Source: Faecalibacterium hattorii
GTDB lineage: Bacteria > Bacillota > Clostridia > Oscillospirales > Ruminococcaceae
DNA: 64,000 nt
Direction of reading: 5' to 3'
Assembly: GCF_003287455.1 (NCBI RefSeq)
Contig: NZ_PRLC01000002.1
Location: forward strand, 62,001 to 126,000
Notes under the pieces: generated by a model
Seen by the model: the letters and a program-made list of their open reading frames with translations, nothing else
What the model was told of the DNA's origin: nothing
Database searches by the model: none
Program-made: the position numbers and the translations under genes
Part shown: positions 55,562 to 64,000 of the stretch, piece after piece
Layout: the number at the start of each line of letters is the position of its first letter
Position numbering within the stretch: position 1 is the first letter of the stretch

Positions 55562-57427
55562 TTACGACAGCAGCGAGGTCCACCAGTCGGTCAGGGGCGA
55601 GCTGCCGGTGCTGGAACTCCCGCTGGAAGACGAACCGCCGACGAGGCCGCTCCACCAATCGCCGGAGCTGCTGGCGGAATCGCTGCTCTCCGCCGAGGAT
55701 GCCGGTTCCTCCGGGACTTCCGGTTCGGGTTCGGGGCCTGCGCTGACGGTGACGCTGACGCGGCTGTTGACCTTGACGGTAGAGCCCGCTGCGGGGTTCT
55801 GCCCAATGATGGTACCGGCGGGCTTGTCGCTGTACTGCTCGGTGGTGCTGCCGAGGCCCAGCTTATTCTGCACCAGCAGGGTGCGGGCGTCGTTCACGCT
55901 GGAAAGGCCCACCAGCGACGGCACCTTGGCCGTGGTGCTGACCTGCGGGCGGCTGACGTAGACCACGACCGTGGAGCCCGCCGCCACCTGACTGCCCGCG
56001 GCGGGGTCGGTGCGAATGACTGAGCCGGAGGCCACGGTGGGTTCCACCGCCTGTGTGACCAGCACCGAGACGCCGAGGTTCTTGAGCTGCTGCTCCGCAT
56101 CGGCCTGCAGGTAGTTGGTCACATCCGGCACGGTAACGGACTGGATGCCGAGGCTGACGGTCAGGGTCACGCTCTGGCCCTCACGGACGGTGCGGCCCGC
56201 CACCGGCGACTGCTTGTAGACGTAACCGGCAGCGTAATCGTTGCTGTAGGACTGCTCCCAGTTCACGGTGATCTGGCCGGAGGAGACCTGCGGCTGGGCG
56301 TTCACCTCGTCCTGCGTCATGCCGCTGTAATCGGCCAGCACGACGTCGGCCTTCTCGCTCATCAGGGTGCTGGAGTCGTTGAGGATGGCCCAGCACAGGG
56401 CCAGACAGGCCAGCGCAAAGGCCACCGTGATGCCGAACAGCACCGGCAGGAAGACGGTGCGCTTCTTTTTGCCCTTGCGGGCTTTTTTCGGTTCCGGAGC
56501 ATCTTTTTGGGTTTTCATGGGGCGTTCCACCACCTTTTCAGGAATTTCGTCGGGGAGATAGGTGTAATTGAACACGATGGCTGGGTTTTCGACGTAGGCA
56601 TTCAGGGCGTTCAGCATCTCGGCAGCGCTGGCGTAACGGTTGTCCGGGCGCTTTGCCATGGCCCGCTCGGTGATCTCCACAAGGCCGTGGGGCACATTGG
56701 GGGCCAGCTCCTGCAAGCTCTGGGGCTTGTCCGAGATCTGCTTGATGGCCACTTCCACCACATCGTCCGCATCAAAGGGCAGATGCCCCGAAAGCATCTC
56801 GTACATCATGACACCGACCGAGTAGATGTCGCTGGTGAAGTCGGTCTCGTCGCCCTTGGCCTGTTCGGGGCTGATATAATGGACGCTGCCCATGGCTTTG
56901 CCGCCGGTGAGCTGGTTCTCGGCGCGGGAAATGCGCGCGATGCCGAAATCCATCATCCGAAGCTGGCCGTTGTCCAGCAGCATGATGTTCTGGGGCTTGA
57001 TGTCCCGGTGCACCACGCCGTTGCGGTGGGCGTGATCCAGCGCTTTCAGGATCTGGGAGATGAAGTGCACCGTCTCCCGGCTGGTCAGCTTGCCGCCGCG
57101 CTCGTTCAGATACTCCCGCAGGGTCATACCGTCCACATATTCCATGACGATATACTGTAAATTCTCACTCACCGAGACATCGTACACCTTGACGATGTTG
57201 GGGTGGTTGAGCAGCGAGATGGCCTTGGATTCATTCTTGAAGCGGCGGACGAGGTCGGGGTCGTGCATAAGCTCCTGCCGCAGCACCTTGACGGCCACAA
57301 CCGTGCCCTCCGGCACCGGGCCGCCGGGCCCTACCACCGCCTTGTAGACATTGGCCATGCCGCCGGTGCCGATCAGCTCCCGGACGGTGTACAGGCCATC
57401 GAGGGTCTTGCCGATCAGATTATCCAT
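55562..57427 (-). CDS. prkC: PASTA-domain serine/threonine kinase
   Basis: This membrane kinase senses muropeptides or lipid II. The 621 residues contain a kinase domain (about 10-270: GTGGMANVYKAV, VAVKVL Lys, VVHRDIKPQNIMLLDNG, DFGIAR), a juxtamembrane basic stretch, one TM helix near 333-355 (GITVAFALACLALCWAIL), three PASTA repeats (about 370-570) and a Ser-rich, Trp-containing tail. In spore formers the family triggers germination; elsewhere it controls wall growth. The start overlaps prpC by eight bases. Confidence 0.95.
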   Translation of the reverse strand: MDNLIGKTLDGLYTVRELIGTGGMANVYKAVVGPGGPVPEGTVVAVKVLRQELMHDPDLVRRFKNESKAISLLNHPNIVKVYDVSVSENLQYIVMEYVDGMTLREYLNERGGKLTSRETVHFISQILKALDHAHRNGVVHRDIKPQNIMLLDNGQLRMMDFGIARISRAENQLTGGKAMGSVHYISPEQAKGDETDFTSDIYSVGVMMYEMLSGHLPFDADDVVEVAIKQISDKPQSLQELAPNVPHGLVEITERAMAKRPDNRYASAAEMLNALNAYVENPAIVFNYTYLPDEIPEKVVERPMKTQKDAPEPKKARKGKKKRTVFLPVLFGITVAFALACLALCWAILNDSSTLMSEKADVVLADYSGMTQDEVNAQPQVSSGQITVNWEQSYSNDYAAGYVYKQSPVAGRTVREGQSVTLTVSLGIQSVTVPDVTNYLQADAEQQLKNLGVSVLVTQAVEPTVASGSVIRTDPAAGSQVAAGSTVVVYVSRPQVSTTAKVPSLVGLSSVNDARTLLVQNKLGLGSTTEQYSDKPAGTIIGQNPAAGSTVKVNSRVSVTVSAGPEPEPEVPEEPASSAESSDSASSSGDWWSGLVGGSSSSGSSSTGSSPLTDWWTSLLS

Positions 57428-58169
57428 GCTCCACCTCCGTCGGCTCCACGGCCAGCAGCAGGGCAGTGATGTTGTCCGAACCGCCGTTCGCGTTGGCCGC
57501 TTCGATCAGCCGGTCGGGCGTGTCGTAGAAGGGCCCCTGCACAAGGAGCTTTTCCATCTGATCCACCGGGACCATGTTGGTCAGCCCGTCGGTGCACAGC
57601 AGCAGGACATCCCCCTTCTGGAGCTTTTCGGAGGTGAACTCCGGCTCCAAGCGGTAATCCACGCCCAGCGCCTTGGTGATGATGTTCTTTTGGGGGTGGT
57701 GCTCGGCCTCTTCCACCGTGATGGTGCCGCAGTCCACCAGCTCCTGCACATAGGAGTGGTCATGGGTGAGCTGGGTAAGCTTCCCCGCCCGGAAGAGGTA
57801 GGCGCGGGAGTCGCCCGCATGGCAGAGGTAGACCGTGCCGCCCCGCACCAGTGCGCAGACCGCCGTGGTGCCCATCCCGGCCAGCGATTCCTCGTGGGAA
57901 GCTTTCTGGAACACAAAGCGGTTGGCGTAGATGAGGGCCTTTTTCAGAAAAGCTTCCTCCTGCCCCGCCCCGCACTGGGCGTACTGCTCCTGAAAGACGT
58001 TCTCAATGACGTTGCACGCCCCCTGCGAGGCTTCGCGGCCGCCTCTTGCGCCGCCCATACCGTCACAGACCAGCGCCCATACCGCCCCGCCGGGCAGTTC
58101 CCCGGCCCGGTAATCGTCCTGATTTTCCTGACGGACGCGGCCGACATCCGTTTTTCCTGCAAGTTTCAT
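57420..58169 (-). CDS. prpC: PP2C-type protein phosphatase
   Basis: This Mn-dependent Ser/Thr phosphatase reverses PrkC. The 249 residues start MKLAGKTDVGRVRQENQDD and have the PP2C motifs WALVCDGMGGARGGREAS (metal Asp), GTTAVCALVRGG, LCHAGDSRAYLFR, LTHDHSYVQ, LLLCTDGLTNMV and GGSDNITALLL. It lies 15 bases after rlmN and overlaps prkC. Confidence 0.96.
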   Translation of the reverse strand: MKLAGKTDVGRVRQENQDDYRAGELPGGAVWALVCDGMGGARGGREASQGACNVIENVFQEQYAQCGAGQEEAFLKKALIYANRFVFQKASHEESLAGMGTTAVCALVRGGTVYLCHAGDSRAYLFRAGKLTQLTHDHSYVQELVDCGTITVEEAEHHPQKNIITKALGVDYRLEPEFTSEKLQKGDVLLLCTDGLTNMVPVDQMEKLLVQGPFYDTPDRLIEAANANGGSDNITALLLAVEPTEVEHG

Positions 58170-58184
58170 AGGCTTCTCCTTCTG

Positions 58185-59225
58185 TCAGGCTTTGCCGTTC
58201 ATCTCGTCGCGGCGCAACTGGCCGCAGGCGGCGCTGATCTCGCTGCCCAGACGGCGGCGGACCGTCGCGTTGACGCCGAGGCTCTCCAGCTTCTGCTGGA
58301 ACCGGCGGACGTTGGCGGCATCGGTGGCGGAGTAGGGGCTCCCGTCCACCGGGTTGATGGGGATGAGGTTCACATGCGCCCCCATGCCCCGGATGAGGTT
58401 TGCCAGCTGCTTTGCACAGGCATCGGAATCATTGACGCCGCGCACCATCGAATATTCGAAGCTGACCCGGCGGCCCGTAGTGTCCTGATAACGGCGGACC
58501 GTCTCCATGAGCTGCTCCACGGGGTAGGCATCGTTGACGGGCATCATCCCGCTGCGGATCTCGTTGTTGGGTGCGTGGAGGGAGACGGAAAGGGTAAGCT
58601 GCAGCTTCTTCTCGGCCAATTGGTCGATCTTGGGGACCAGACCGCAGGTGGAAAGGCTGATGTTCCGCATCCCGATATTGACGCCTTCGGGCGAGGTGAT
58701 GTTTTCGAGGAAGCGCATGACCTCGTCGAAATTATCCAGCGGCTCGCCGATGCCCATCAGAACGATATGCGAGATGCGCTCGCCGATATCCTTCTGGGCG
58801 GTATAAATTTCCGAACAGATCTCGCCCGCCTCCAAGTTGCGGACGCGGCCCGCCTGCGTAGAGGCGCAGAACCGGCAGCCCATCCGGCAGCCCACCTGCG
58901 TGGAGACGCAGACCGTGTTGCCGTAGTGGTAGCGCATAACGACCGTTTCGATGCAGTTGCCGTCGGCCATCCGCAGCAGATACTTCACGGTGCCGTCCTT
59001 GGCCTCCTGACGCCGCTCGATCTGCGGGGCGGCAATATAAAAGTGTTCCTCCAGCTTGGCCAGCAGGGTCTTGGGCTGGTCGGTCATGGCGGAAAACTCC
59101 GTGACCAGCTTCTGATGGACCCAGTGGAAGATCTGCTTTGCCCGGAAGCCGGGCTGACCCAGCGCCTTGAGCTCTGCAGAAAGCTCGGCCAGCGTCAGGG
59201 AGGAAATACAGCGTTTTTGTTCCAT
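58185..59225 (-). CDS. rlmN: Dual-specificity 23S rRNA/tRNA methyltransferase RlmN
   Basis: This radical SAM enzyme methylates C2 of A2503 in 23S rRNA and A37 in some tRNAs. The 346 residues have STQVGCRMGCRFCASTQAG (CxxxCxxC) near 107-120, MGIGEPLDNFDEV (GEP motif), and the methyl-carrying Cys in GSEISAACGQLR near the end. KYLLRMADGNCIETV precedes the cluster. The order rsmB-rlmN-prpC is conserved. Confidence 0.96.
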   Translation of the reverse strand: MEQKRCISSLTLAELSAELKALGQPGFRAKQIFHWVHQKLVTEFSAMTDQPKTLLAKLEEHFYIAAPQIERRQEAKDGTVKYLLRMADGNCIETVVMRYHYGNTVCVSTQVGCRMGCRFCASTQAGRVRNLEAGEICSEIYTAQKDIGERISHIVLMGIGEPLDNFDEVMRFLENITSPEGVNIGMRNISLSTCGLVPKIDQLAEKKLQLTLSVSLHAPNNEIRSGMMPVNDAYPVEQLMETVRRYQDTTGRRVSFEYSMVRGVNDSDACAKQLANLIRGMGAHVNLIPINPVDGSPYSATDAANVRRFQQKLESLGVNATVRRRLGSEISAACGQLRRDEMNGKA

Positions 59226-59260
59226 GGTGTTCTCCTATTGATACGATTCGGGCGGCGTTT

Positions 59261-60583
59261 TCATTGCGCTTTCTGCATCGCGCAGAGGAAAAAGCCGTCC
59301 ATACCAGTGCGGGTAGGCACCGAAAGGGCCCCGTGCTCCCCCACCGTCATCCCTGCCGGGAAGGGCACCTCCGGCGTGACGACTGAGAATTCCGGATGGC
59401 GGGCAAGGAACGCCGCCACTTGATCCTCGTTCTCAGCCGGGTCGATGGTGCAGGTGGAGTAGACCAGCCGTCCGCCGGCTTTCAGCAGCGAAGCCGCTGT
59501 GTCCAGAATGGCCGACTGGGTGGCCAATAATTCATCGTGGCGGTCTTTCGGCAGAGTTTTGTAACGGATATCCGGCTTTTTTGCCAGAATGCCGAGGCCG
59601 CTGCAGGGGGCATCCACCAAGATGCGGTCCGCTGCGGGAAGCTTCGGATTCGGCCTCGTCGCGTCGTTGCAAAGGGCTTCGACGTTTGCAAAGCCCATCC
59701 GCTCCACCGCCGTCCGAATCAGCCGGACGCGGTTTTCCGCCGCGTCGCAGCTGATGAGTCTGCCGGTACCCTGCATCTCCTCGGCCAGCAGGATGGTCTT
59801 GCCGCCGGGAGCCGCGCAGAGGTCCAGCACCGTTTCGCCGGGCTTTGCCTCCACGCAGAGGGCGGCCAGCTGGCTGGCCTGACCTTCCACGTGGTAGCAC
59901 CCCGCCCGGAACAGGTCGTTGTCGGCGGGGCTGCCCTCGAATTTTGCGAGGACGCTGCCCCGCACGACGCCCGGCTGGGCTGCAGCGCCCAGCGCGTTCA
60001 GCTTTTCGCAGAGGGTGGGCACATCGGCCTTGAGGGGGTTCGCCCGGAGGCTCGTTCTGCCGCCGTCTGCCGCGTAGGTCAGGATGCCCAGCGCTTCGTC
60101 CGGGTAGCGGCTGCGGAGAAACTCCGCTACGTCCTGCCCTGCCGAACCCAGCACCATGAGCCGTTCGGTCTCATTTTGGAACCGGGCCTTGCTCAGGTCG
60201 TAGACACACGCGCGGCGCAGCACCGCATTGACCAGCCCCGACGCGCTGGATTTTTTGAAGGCGCGGGTCAGCTTGACGGCCTCGTTGACCGCCGCCGACA
60301 CCGGCACCTGCATATAGCGGGCCTGTGCCAGCGCCGAACGCAGGATCTCCCGGACCGGCGCATCCAGCTTGGCAAGGCCCTTGGGCAGGAACTGTGCTAG
60401 GATATAGTCCAGCGTGCCCCGGTGTTCCAGCACGGTGTAAAAGATCGCGCTGGCAAAAGCTTTGTCGCGGCCTTCCAGCTTCTGCCGCTTGAGCTCGGCA
60501 TCCAGAACGAGGTTTGAGAACCCGTCCTGCTCCTGCCGCACCAGCGCCGAAACTGCCGCCGCGCGGGGGTTCGGCCCGCTCAC
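59261..60583 (-). CDS. rsmB: 16S rRNA cytosine-967 C5-methyltransferase
   Basis: RsmB methylates C967 of 16S rRNA. The 440-residue protein starts at GTG 60583, overlapping the fmt stop (GTGA); the longer open frame upstream is unrelated sequence. An N-terminal NusB-like domain (NPRAAAVSALVRQEQDGFSN) is followed by the methyltransferase: VLDLCAAPGGKTILLAEEM near 245, ISCDAAENR, DRILVDAPCSGLGILAKKPD with the Pro-Cys motif, and VYSTCTIDPAENEDQV with the catalytic Cys. Confidence 0.95.
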   Translation of the reverse strand: MSGPNPRAAAVSALVRQEQDGFSNLVLDAELKRQKLEGRDKAFASAIFYTVLEHRGTLDYILAQFLPKGLAKLDAPVREILRSALAQARYMQVPVSAAVNEAVKLTRAFKKSSASGLVNAVLRRACVYDLSKARFQNETERLMVLGSAGQDVAEFLRSRYPDEALGILTYAADGGRTSLRANPLKADVPTLCEKLNALGAAAQPGVVRGSVLAKFEGSPADNDLFRAGCYHVEGQASQLAALCVEAKPGETVLDLCAAPGGKTILLAEEMQGTGRLISCDAAENRVRLIRTAVERMGFANVEALCNDATRPNPKLPAADRILVDAPCSGLGILAKKPDIRYKTLPKDRHDELLATQSAILDTAASLLKAGGRLVYSTCTIDPAENEDQVAAFLARHPEFSVVTPEVPFPAGMTVGEHGALSVPTRTGMDGFFLCAMQKAQ

Positions 60584-61497
60584 AGGGTATCCCCCGCTTT
60601 GAGCCGCAGACCCGCTGCGAACGAGGTGCCGTCCATGGGTTTTTTGCCTTCCGGCACCACATGCAGCAGTTGGATGGCCCCATCCGCGCACGCCACGGTC
60701 AGGGGCTTGGTGGCCAGCACAGTGCCGGGGGCTTCCCCGTTGGAAGCCACAGCGCGGCACTCCGTCACCTTGACCTTCTTGCCGCCCGTCGTGAACCATG
60801 CCATCGGCCACGGATTCATGCCCCGCACCCAGTTGTGGATGTGGGCGGCGCTGTCGGTCAGGTGGAACTCAGCCAGCTCCTTATCGAGCATAGGCGCGAG
60901 GGTGGCGTTTGCGTGATCCTGCGGCTGGGGCTTCAGGGTCCCTGCCGCGATCTGGGGAATGGTCTCGCACAGAACGCGGGCACCGGCAGCCGTCACCCGG
61001 TCAAACAGCTCACCGCTGGTCTCTTCTGGGTCGATGGCCATCTTCTCGCAGACGAGGACATCTCCGGTGTCCAGCCCTTCGTCCATCTGCATGATGGAGA
61101 CGCCGGTCTCGGCATCGCCGTTTAGCACGGCCCACTGCACCGGGGCGCTGCCGCGGTACTTGGGCAGCAGTGAGACGTGGAGGTTGATGCAGCCGTACTT
61201 GGGTGCTTCCAGCACCGATCTCGGCAGAATGCAGCCATAGGCCACCACCACGATCAGTTCCGGCGCAAGGGCCTGAATGTTGGCGTCCTCGCTGCCGTCC
61301 CGCAGGGTGCGGGGCTGGAAGACCGGGGTGCCGTGCTCCAAAGCCACTTCCTTCACCGGCGGCGCGGTGAGCACCTGCTTGCGGCCCACCGGCTTATCCC
61401 GGCGGGTATACACGCCGCAGATCTCATGCCCGGCGGCATAGAGGGCTTTCAGGCACTCGGCAGCGATATCCGGGGTCCCCATGAACAAAATGCGCAT
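60580..61497 (-). CDS. fmt: Methionyl-tRNA formyltransferase
   Basis: Fmt formylates initiator Met-tRNA with 10-formyl-THF. The 305 residues show RILFMGTPDIAAECLKAL at the start, the active site NLHVSLLPKYRGSAPVQWAV near 110 with His and Arg, and SIMQMDEGLDTGDVL. The C-terminal OB-like domain ends GLRLKAGDTL. It overlaps def by one base and rsmB by four, in the usual def-fmt-rsmB order. Confidence 0.96.
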   Translation of the reverse strand: MRILFMGTPDIAAECLKALYAAGHEICGVYTRRDKPVGRKQVLTAPPVKEVALEHGTPVFQPRTLRDGSEDANIQALAPELIVVVAYGCILPRSVLEAPKYGCINLHVSLLPKYRGSAPVQWAVLNGDAETGVSIMQMDEGLDTGDVLVCEKMAIDPEETSGELFDRVTAAGARVLCETIPQIAAGTLKPQPQDHANATLAPMLDKELAEFHLTDSAAHIHNWVRGMNPWPMAWFTTGGKKVKVTECRAVASNGEAPGTVLATKPLTVACADGAIQLLHVVPEGKKPMDGTSFAAGLRLKAGDTL

Positions 61498-62033
61498 TAC
61501 TTGTTTCCTTTCGCTTCGCGGGCAGCCTTCTTGCCCTCCTCGGTGTCCTCATAGAAATACTCGCTGGACTGCATGATGGTGATGCCATCCAGATGGTCAT
61601 TCTCGTGCTGGATGCAGCGGGCCAGCAGACCTTCGGCCTCCAGCTCGAACCAGTTGCCGTTGCGATCCTGTGCGCGGACCTTGACGGCCTCCGGGCGGGT
61701 CACAGCGCCGTTGTGGCCGGGGAAGGACAGGCAACCCTCGTAGGCGGTCTCCTCCTCCTCGGACACTGCGAGGATCTCCGGGTTCACGAAGTCGATGAAC
61801 TTGTACTCGTAATCTTCGGGGATCTCCTCTGGAGCGTCGGTGGTGTCCCACACGACAAACAGGCGGCGGAGCATGCCCACCTGCGGGCCGGCCAGACCCA
61901 CGCCGTCGGCGTCGATCATCGTCTCGCGCATATCGTCCAGCAGGGTAGCCAGACGGTCGTCAAAGTTGGTCACGGGGCGGCAGACCTTGTTCAGGATGGG
62001 GTCGCCCTCTTTTACAATGTTACGGATAGCCAT
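61497..62033 (-). CDS. def: Peptide deformylase
   Basis: Def removes the formyl group from new proteins. The 178 residues have the three metal motifs in order: GVGLAGPQVGM near 45, YEGCLSFPG near 100 (Cys ligand) and QHENDHLDG near 142 (HExxH). GGGAGG precedes ATG 62033, five codons into the longer frame. A Lys/Glu-rich tail closes the protein. Confidence 0.96.
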   Translation of the reverse strand: MAIRNIVKEGDPILNKVCRPVTNFDDRLATLLDDMRETMIDADGVGLAGPQVGMLRRLFVVWDTTDAPEEIPEDYEYKFIDFVNPEILAVSEEEETAYEGCLSFPGHNGAVTRPEAVKVRAQDRNGNWFELEAEGLLARCIQHENDHLDGITIMQSSEYFYEDTEEGKKAAREAKGNK

Positions 62034-62066
62034 TATGGTACCTCCCAAATCAGTTGTTGTGGTATA

Positions 62067-64000
62067 TCAGATATCTCCGTCCGAGTGCAGATCGACAACG
62101 ACGGTGGCCTTACCGGGCAGTTTTTCCTGCTCATAGAGGCCGAGGGTCTCCCGCATCAGGTCGCGGAAGCGGCGGTCGTTGCGGCACTTGACGGTGAGCT
62201 TATAGCGATAGGCTTCGTTGATCTTTTCGATGTTGCCGGGGGTGGGGCCGAGAACGCGGAGGGGCAGGTCCGGCTGCTTGGCCGCCTGCTGCCCCAGCAA
62301 GGCGGCGAACCGGGCGGCGGCGCGGGCCACCTCGATCTCCTTCGGGCCCGCAAACCCCACGACGCACAGCCCGCAGAAGGGCGGGTAAAGCCCCAGCTTC
62401 CGGTAGGCGATCTCCTGCTCGAAGAAAGCGTCGTAGTCCTGCGCGGCGGCAAGGTTCAACACCGGGTTGTTGGGGTCGGTGGTCTGGATGATGGCAAAAC
62501 CGGGATCCTTGGCCCGGCCGCTCCGGCCCACCACCTGCGTCACAAGGCTGAACACGGTCTCGTAGGCGCGGAATCCCTGCGCAAACAGGAGCGAATCGAT
62601 GCCGAGGACGCCCACAAGGGTCACATCCTCAAAATCCAGCCCCTTGGCGACCATCTGGGTGCCCACCATGATGTCGTATTCGTGGCGGGCAAACTTTGCC
62701 AGCAGCTTTTCGTGGGCATCCTTGGCGGCAGTGGAGTCCTGATCCATCCGCAGGATGCGGGCTTCCGGGAAGAGCTTGGCCAGCTCCTCCTCGGCCTTCT
62801 GGGTGCCGAACCCGCGGTATTGCAGTTTTCCGCCGCAGGTGGGGCACTTCTGGGGCGGCGGGTCCATCTGGCTGCCGCAGTAATGGCAGAGCAGCTTGTG
62901 GGCCGACTTATGGTAGACCATCGGAACGCTGCACTTTTGGCACTTGAGTACCTCGCGGCAGTCTTCGCACTGGGCGATGGTCTGGTAGCCCCGGCGGTTG
63001 AGCAGCAGGATGGTCTGCTTCCCTGCATCCAGATTGCGGCGGATGGCGTCTTCCAGCGCGAGACTGATCTCCCGCGGGTTGCCGGAAGCCAGTTCCGCCC
63101 GCATATCCACGATCTCCACATGGGGCAGCGGGTTGCCGCCGTACCGCTGGGTCAGCCGCACGAGCTGGGTGCGGCCATGCTGGGCGGCAAAATAGCTCTC
63201 GGTGCTGGGGGTCGCGCTGGCCAGCAGCAGCAGGGCTCCGTTCTCCGCCGCGCGCTGCCGGGCGACCTCGTGGGCCGAGTAGCGGGGCGCGGATTCAGAG
63301 CGGTAGGTGTGCTCCTGCTCCTCGTCGATGATGACGAGGCCGATGTTTTCCAGCGGCGAGAAGATCGCGCTGCGGGTGCCCACCACGATATCGGCACCGC
63401 CGTCTTGGATCATCTGCCACTGCAAAAGCCGCTCGGTATGGTTGAGGGCTGAATGCTGCACGGCCACCCGCTTGCCGAACCGGCTCTTCAGCCGCAGGAT
63501 CATCTGGGGCGTCAGGCTGATCTCCGGCACCAGCACCAGTGCCCGCCTGCCCAGCTGCAAGCACCGCTCGATGAGCTTCAAGAACACCAGCGTTTTGCCG
63601 CTGCCGGTCACGCCGTAGAGCAGGGCCCCATGGGGGGCGGCATCTTCGAGATGAGGCAGCAGTGCCTCATAGGCCGCTTGCTGCTCCGCCGTCAGCCGGA
63701 TCGGCTCGTTTTTCAGCGGGATGCTCGAATACAGGTCGATGGATTTGTTCACCTTGCTGCATTCCAGCACGCCCTTGGCGCAAAGGTTATCGAGCACGGC
63801 CCGGCTGATTCCCTTTTCTTCCAGTTCCGTCTGGGTCCGCTCTCCCCCGCCCAGCAGCGCCACGGCGGCCAATTGCTTTGCCGTCGGCTTGGGCTTGGCC
63901 GGGAGGGTGCCCGCCAGCTTATAAGAATTTTCGGTGTGGCGGGTGAGCTGCTTCTGGAGTACCGGCGTCACCCCATCGGCCGCGACGGCGGGCTTGTACT
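62067..64000 (-). CDS. priA: Primosomal protein N', N-terminus cut by window edge
   Basis: PriA is a 3'-5' helicase that reloads the replisome at stalled forks. About 644 codons are in the window; the frame is open through base 64000, so the DNA-binding N-terminus lies outside. The Walker A GVTGSGKTLVFLKLIE, the DEEx box VIIDEEQEHTYRS (Gln where His is usual), the zinc cluster CEDCREVLKCQKC with LLCHYCG and CPTCGG, and GTQMVAKGLDFEDVTLVGVL are clear. It is first in the conserved cluster priA-def-fmt-rsmB. Confidence 0.95.
   Translation of the reverse strand, partial: YKPAVAADGVTPVLQKQLTRHTENSYKLAGTLPAKPKPTAKQLAAVALLGGGERTQTELEEKGISRAVLDNLCAKGVLECSKVNKSIDLYSSIPLKNEPIRLTAEQQAAYEALLPHLEDAAPHGALLYGVTGSGKTLVFLKLIERCLQLGRRALVLVPEISLTPQMILRLKSRFGKRVAVQHSALNHTERLLQWQMIQDGGADIVVGTRSAIFSPLENIGLVIIDEEQEHTYRSESAPRYSAHEVARQRAAENGALLLLASATPSTESYFAAQHGRTQLVRLTQRYGGNPLPHVEIVDMRAELASGNPREISLALEDAIRRNLDAGKQTILLLNRRGYQTIAQCEDCREVLKCQKCSVPMVYHKSAHKLLCHYCGSQMDPPPQKCPTCGGKLQYRGFGTQKAEEELAKLFPEARILRMDQDSTAAKDAHEKLLAKFARHEYDIMVGTQMVAKGLDFEDVTLVGVLGIDSLLFAQGFRAYETVFSLVTQVVGRSGRAKDPGFAIIQTTDPNNPVLNLAAAQDYDAFFEQEIAYRKLGLYPPFCGLCVVGFAGPKEIEVARAAARFAALLGQQAAKQPDLPLRVLGPTPGNIEKINEAYRYKLTVKCRNDRRFRDLMRETLGLYEQEKLPGKATVVVDLHSDGDI

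Overview
The window is one continuous, gene-dense stretch of bacterial chromosome with high G+C and mostly GC-ending codons. It fits an anaerobic gut Firmicute of the Oscillospiraceae/Ruminococcaceae (Faecalibacterium-Gemmiger-Subdoligranulum type). The reasons are a full acetyl-CoA to butyrate gene set with a butyryl-CoA:acetate CoA-transferase, the Bacillus/Clostridia order priA-def-fmt-rsmB-rlmN-prpC-prkC-rsgA-thiN-spoVM, a DUF3794/LysM spore-coat protein, and strong Shine-Dalgarno sites throughout. The species cannot be fixed from the sequence alone. No insertion sequence, prophage, CRISPR array or rRNA was seen; the only RNA gene is one tRNA-Leu.

Layout. 1-2.1 kb: a polysaccharide deacetylase cut by the window edge, tRNA-Leu(GAG), and a MerR regulator with a C-terminal membrane segment and a probable nonsense codon. 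2.2-9.1 kb: the housekeeping operon DUF951-prfA-tsaC-coaE-lytic transglycosylase-M18 aminopeptidase, then an S1-domain protein and a DUF4364 protein. 9.1-20.4 kb: a ten-gene operon for a selenium-dependent molybdenum hydroxylase (FAD, Fe-S and Mo subunits, yqeC, selD, yedF, cysteine desulfurase, DUF3343 Se/S carrier, XdhC-like, yqeB), with mocA divergent and an NCS2 purine permease beside it. The set reads as uptake of a purine, its hydroxylation, and supply of a selenium-modified Mo cofactor. 20.6-22.1 kb: a SipL-like protein. 22.2-30.9 kb: coaD-thl-crt-hbd-bcd-etfB-etfA with the divergent CoA-transferase gene, i.e. butyrate formation. The control region between them carries Rex-like inverted repeats.

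30.9-36.2 kb: an AI-2E family permease, then a radical SAM enzyme paired with oleate hydratase and a TetR regulator. 36.5-39.4 kb: proC-proB-proA for proline synthesis. 39.8-45.7 kb: a methylglyoxal-synthase-like protein that lacks catalytic residues, a lipid-anchored FMN/FAD reductase, a DUF4160-DUF2442 pair, and a divergent two-component system with a multi-span sensor. 45.7-52.0 kb: pepC, an aminotransferase, a methionine gamma-lyase-like protein, a GNAT protein and murD. 52.2-53.7 kb: an orphan oligopeptide-binding lipoprotein. 53.8-64 kb: the conserved priA-to-spoVM cluster, ending in a 24-codon spoVM gene.

The observations most worth following are the spoVM micro-gene together with SipL, the methylglyoxal-synthase fold without its catalytic base, the oleate hydratase-radical SAM pair, the Rex-like sites before the CoA-transferase gene, and the in-frame coding remnant after the MerR stop. 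Gene starts were chosen by Shine-Dalgarno position and family N-termini, and many differ from the longest open frame.
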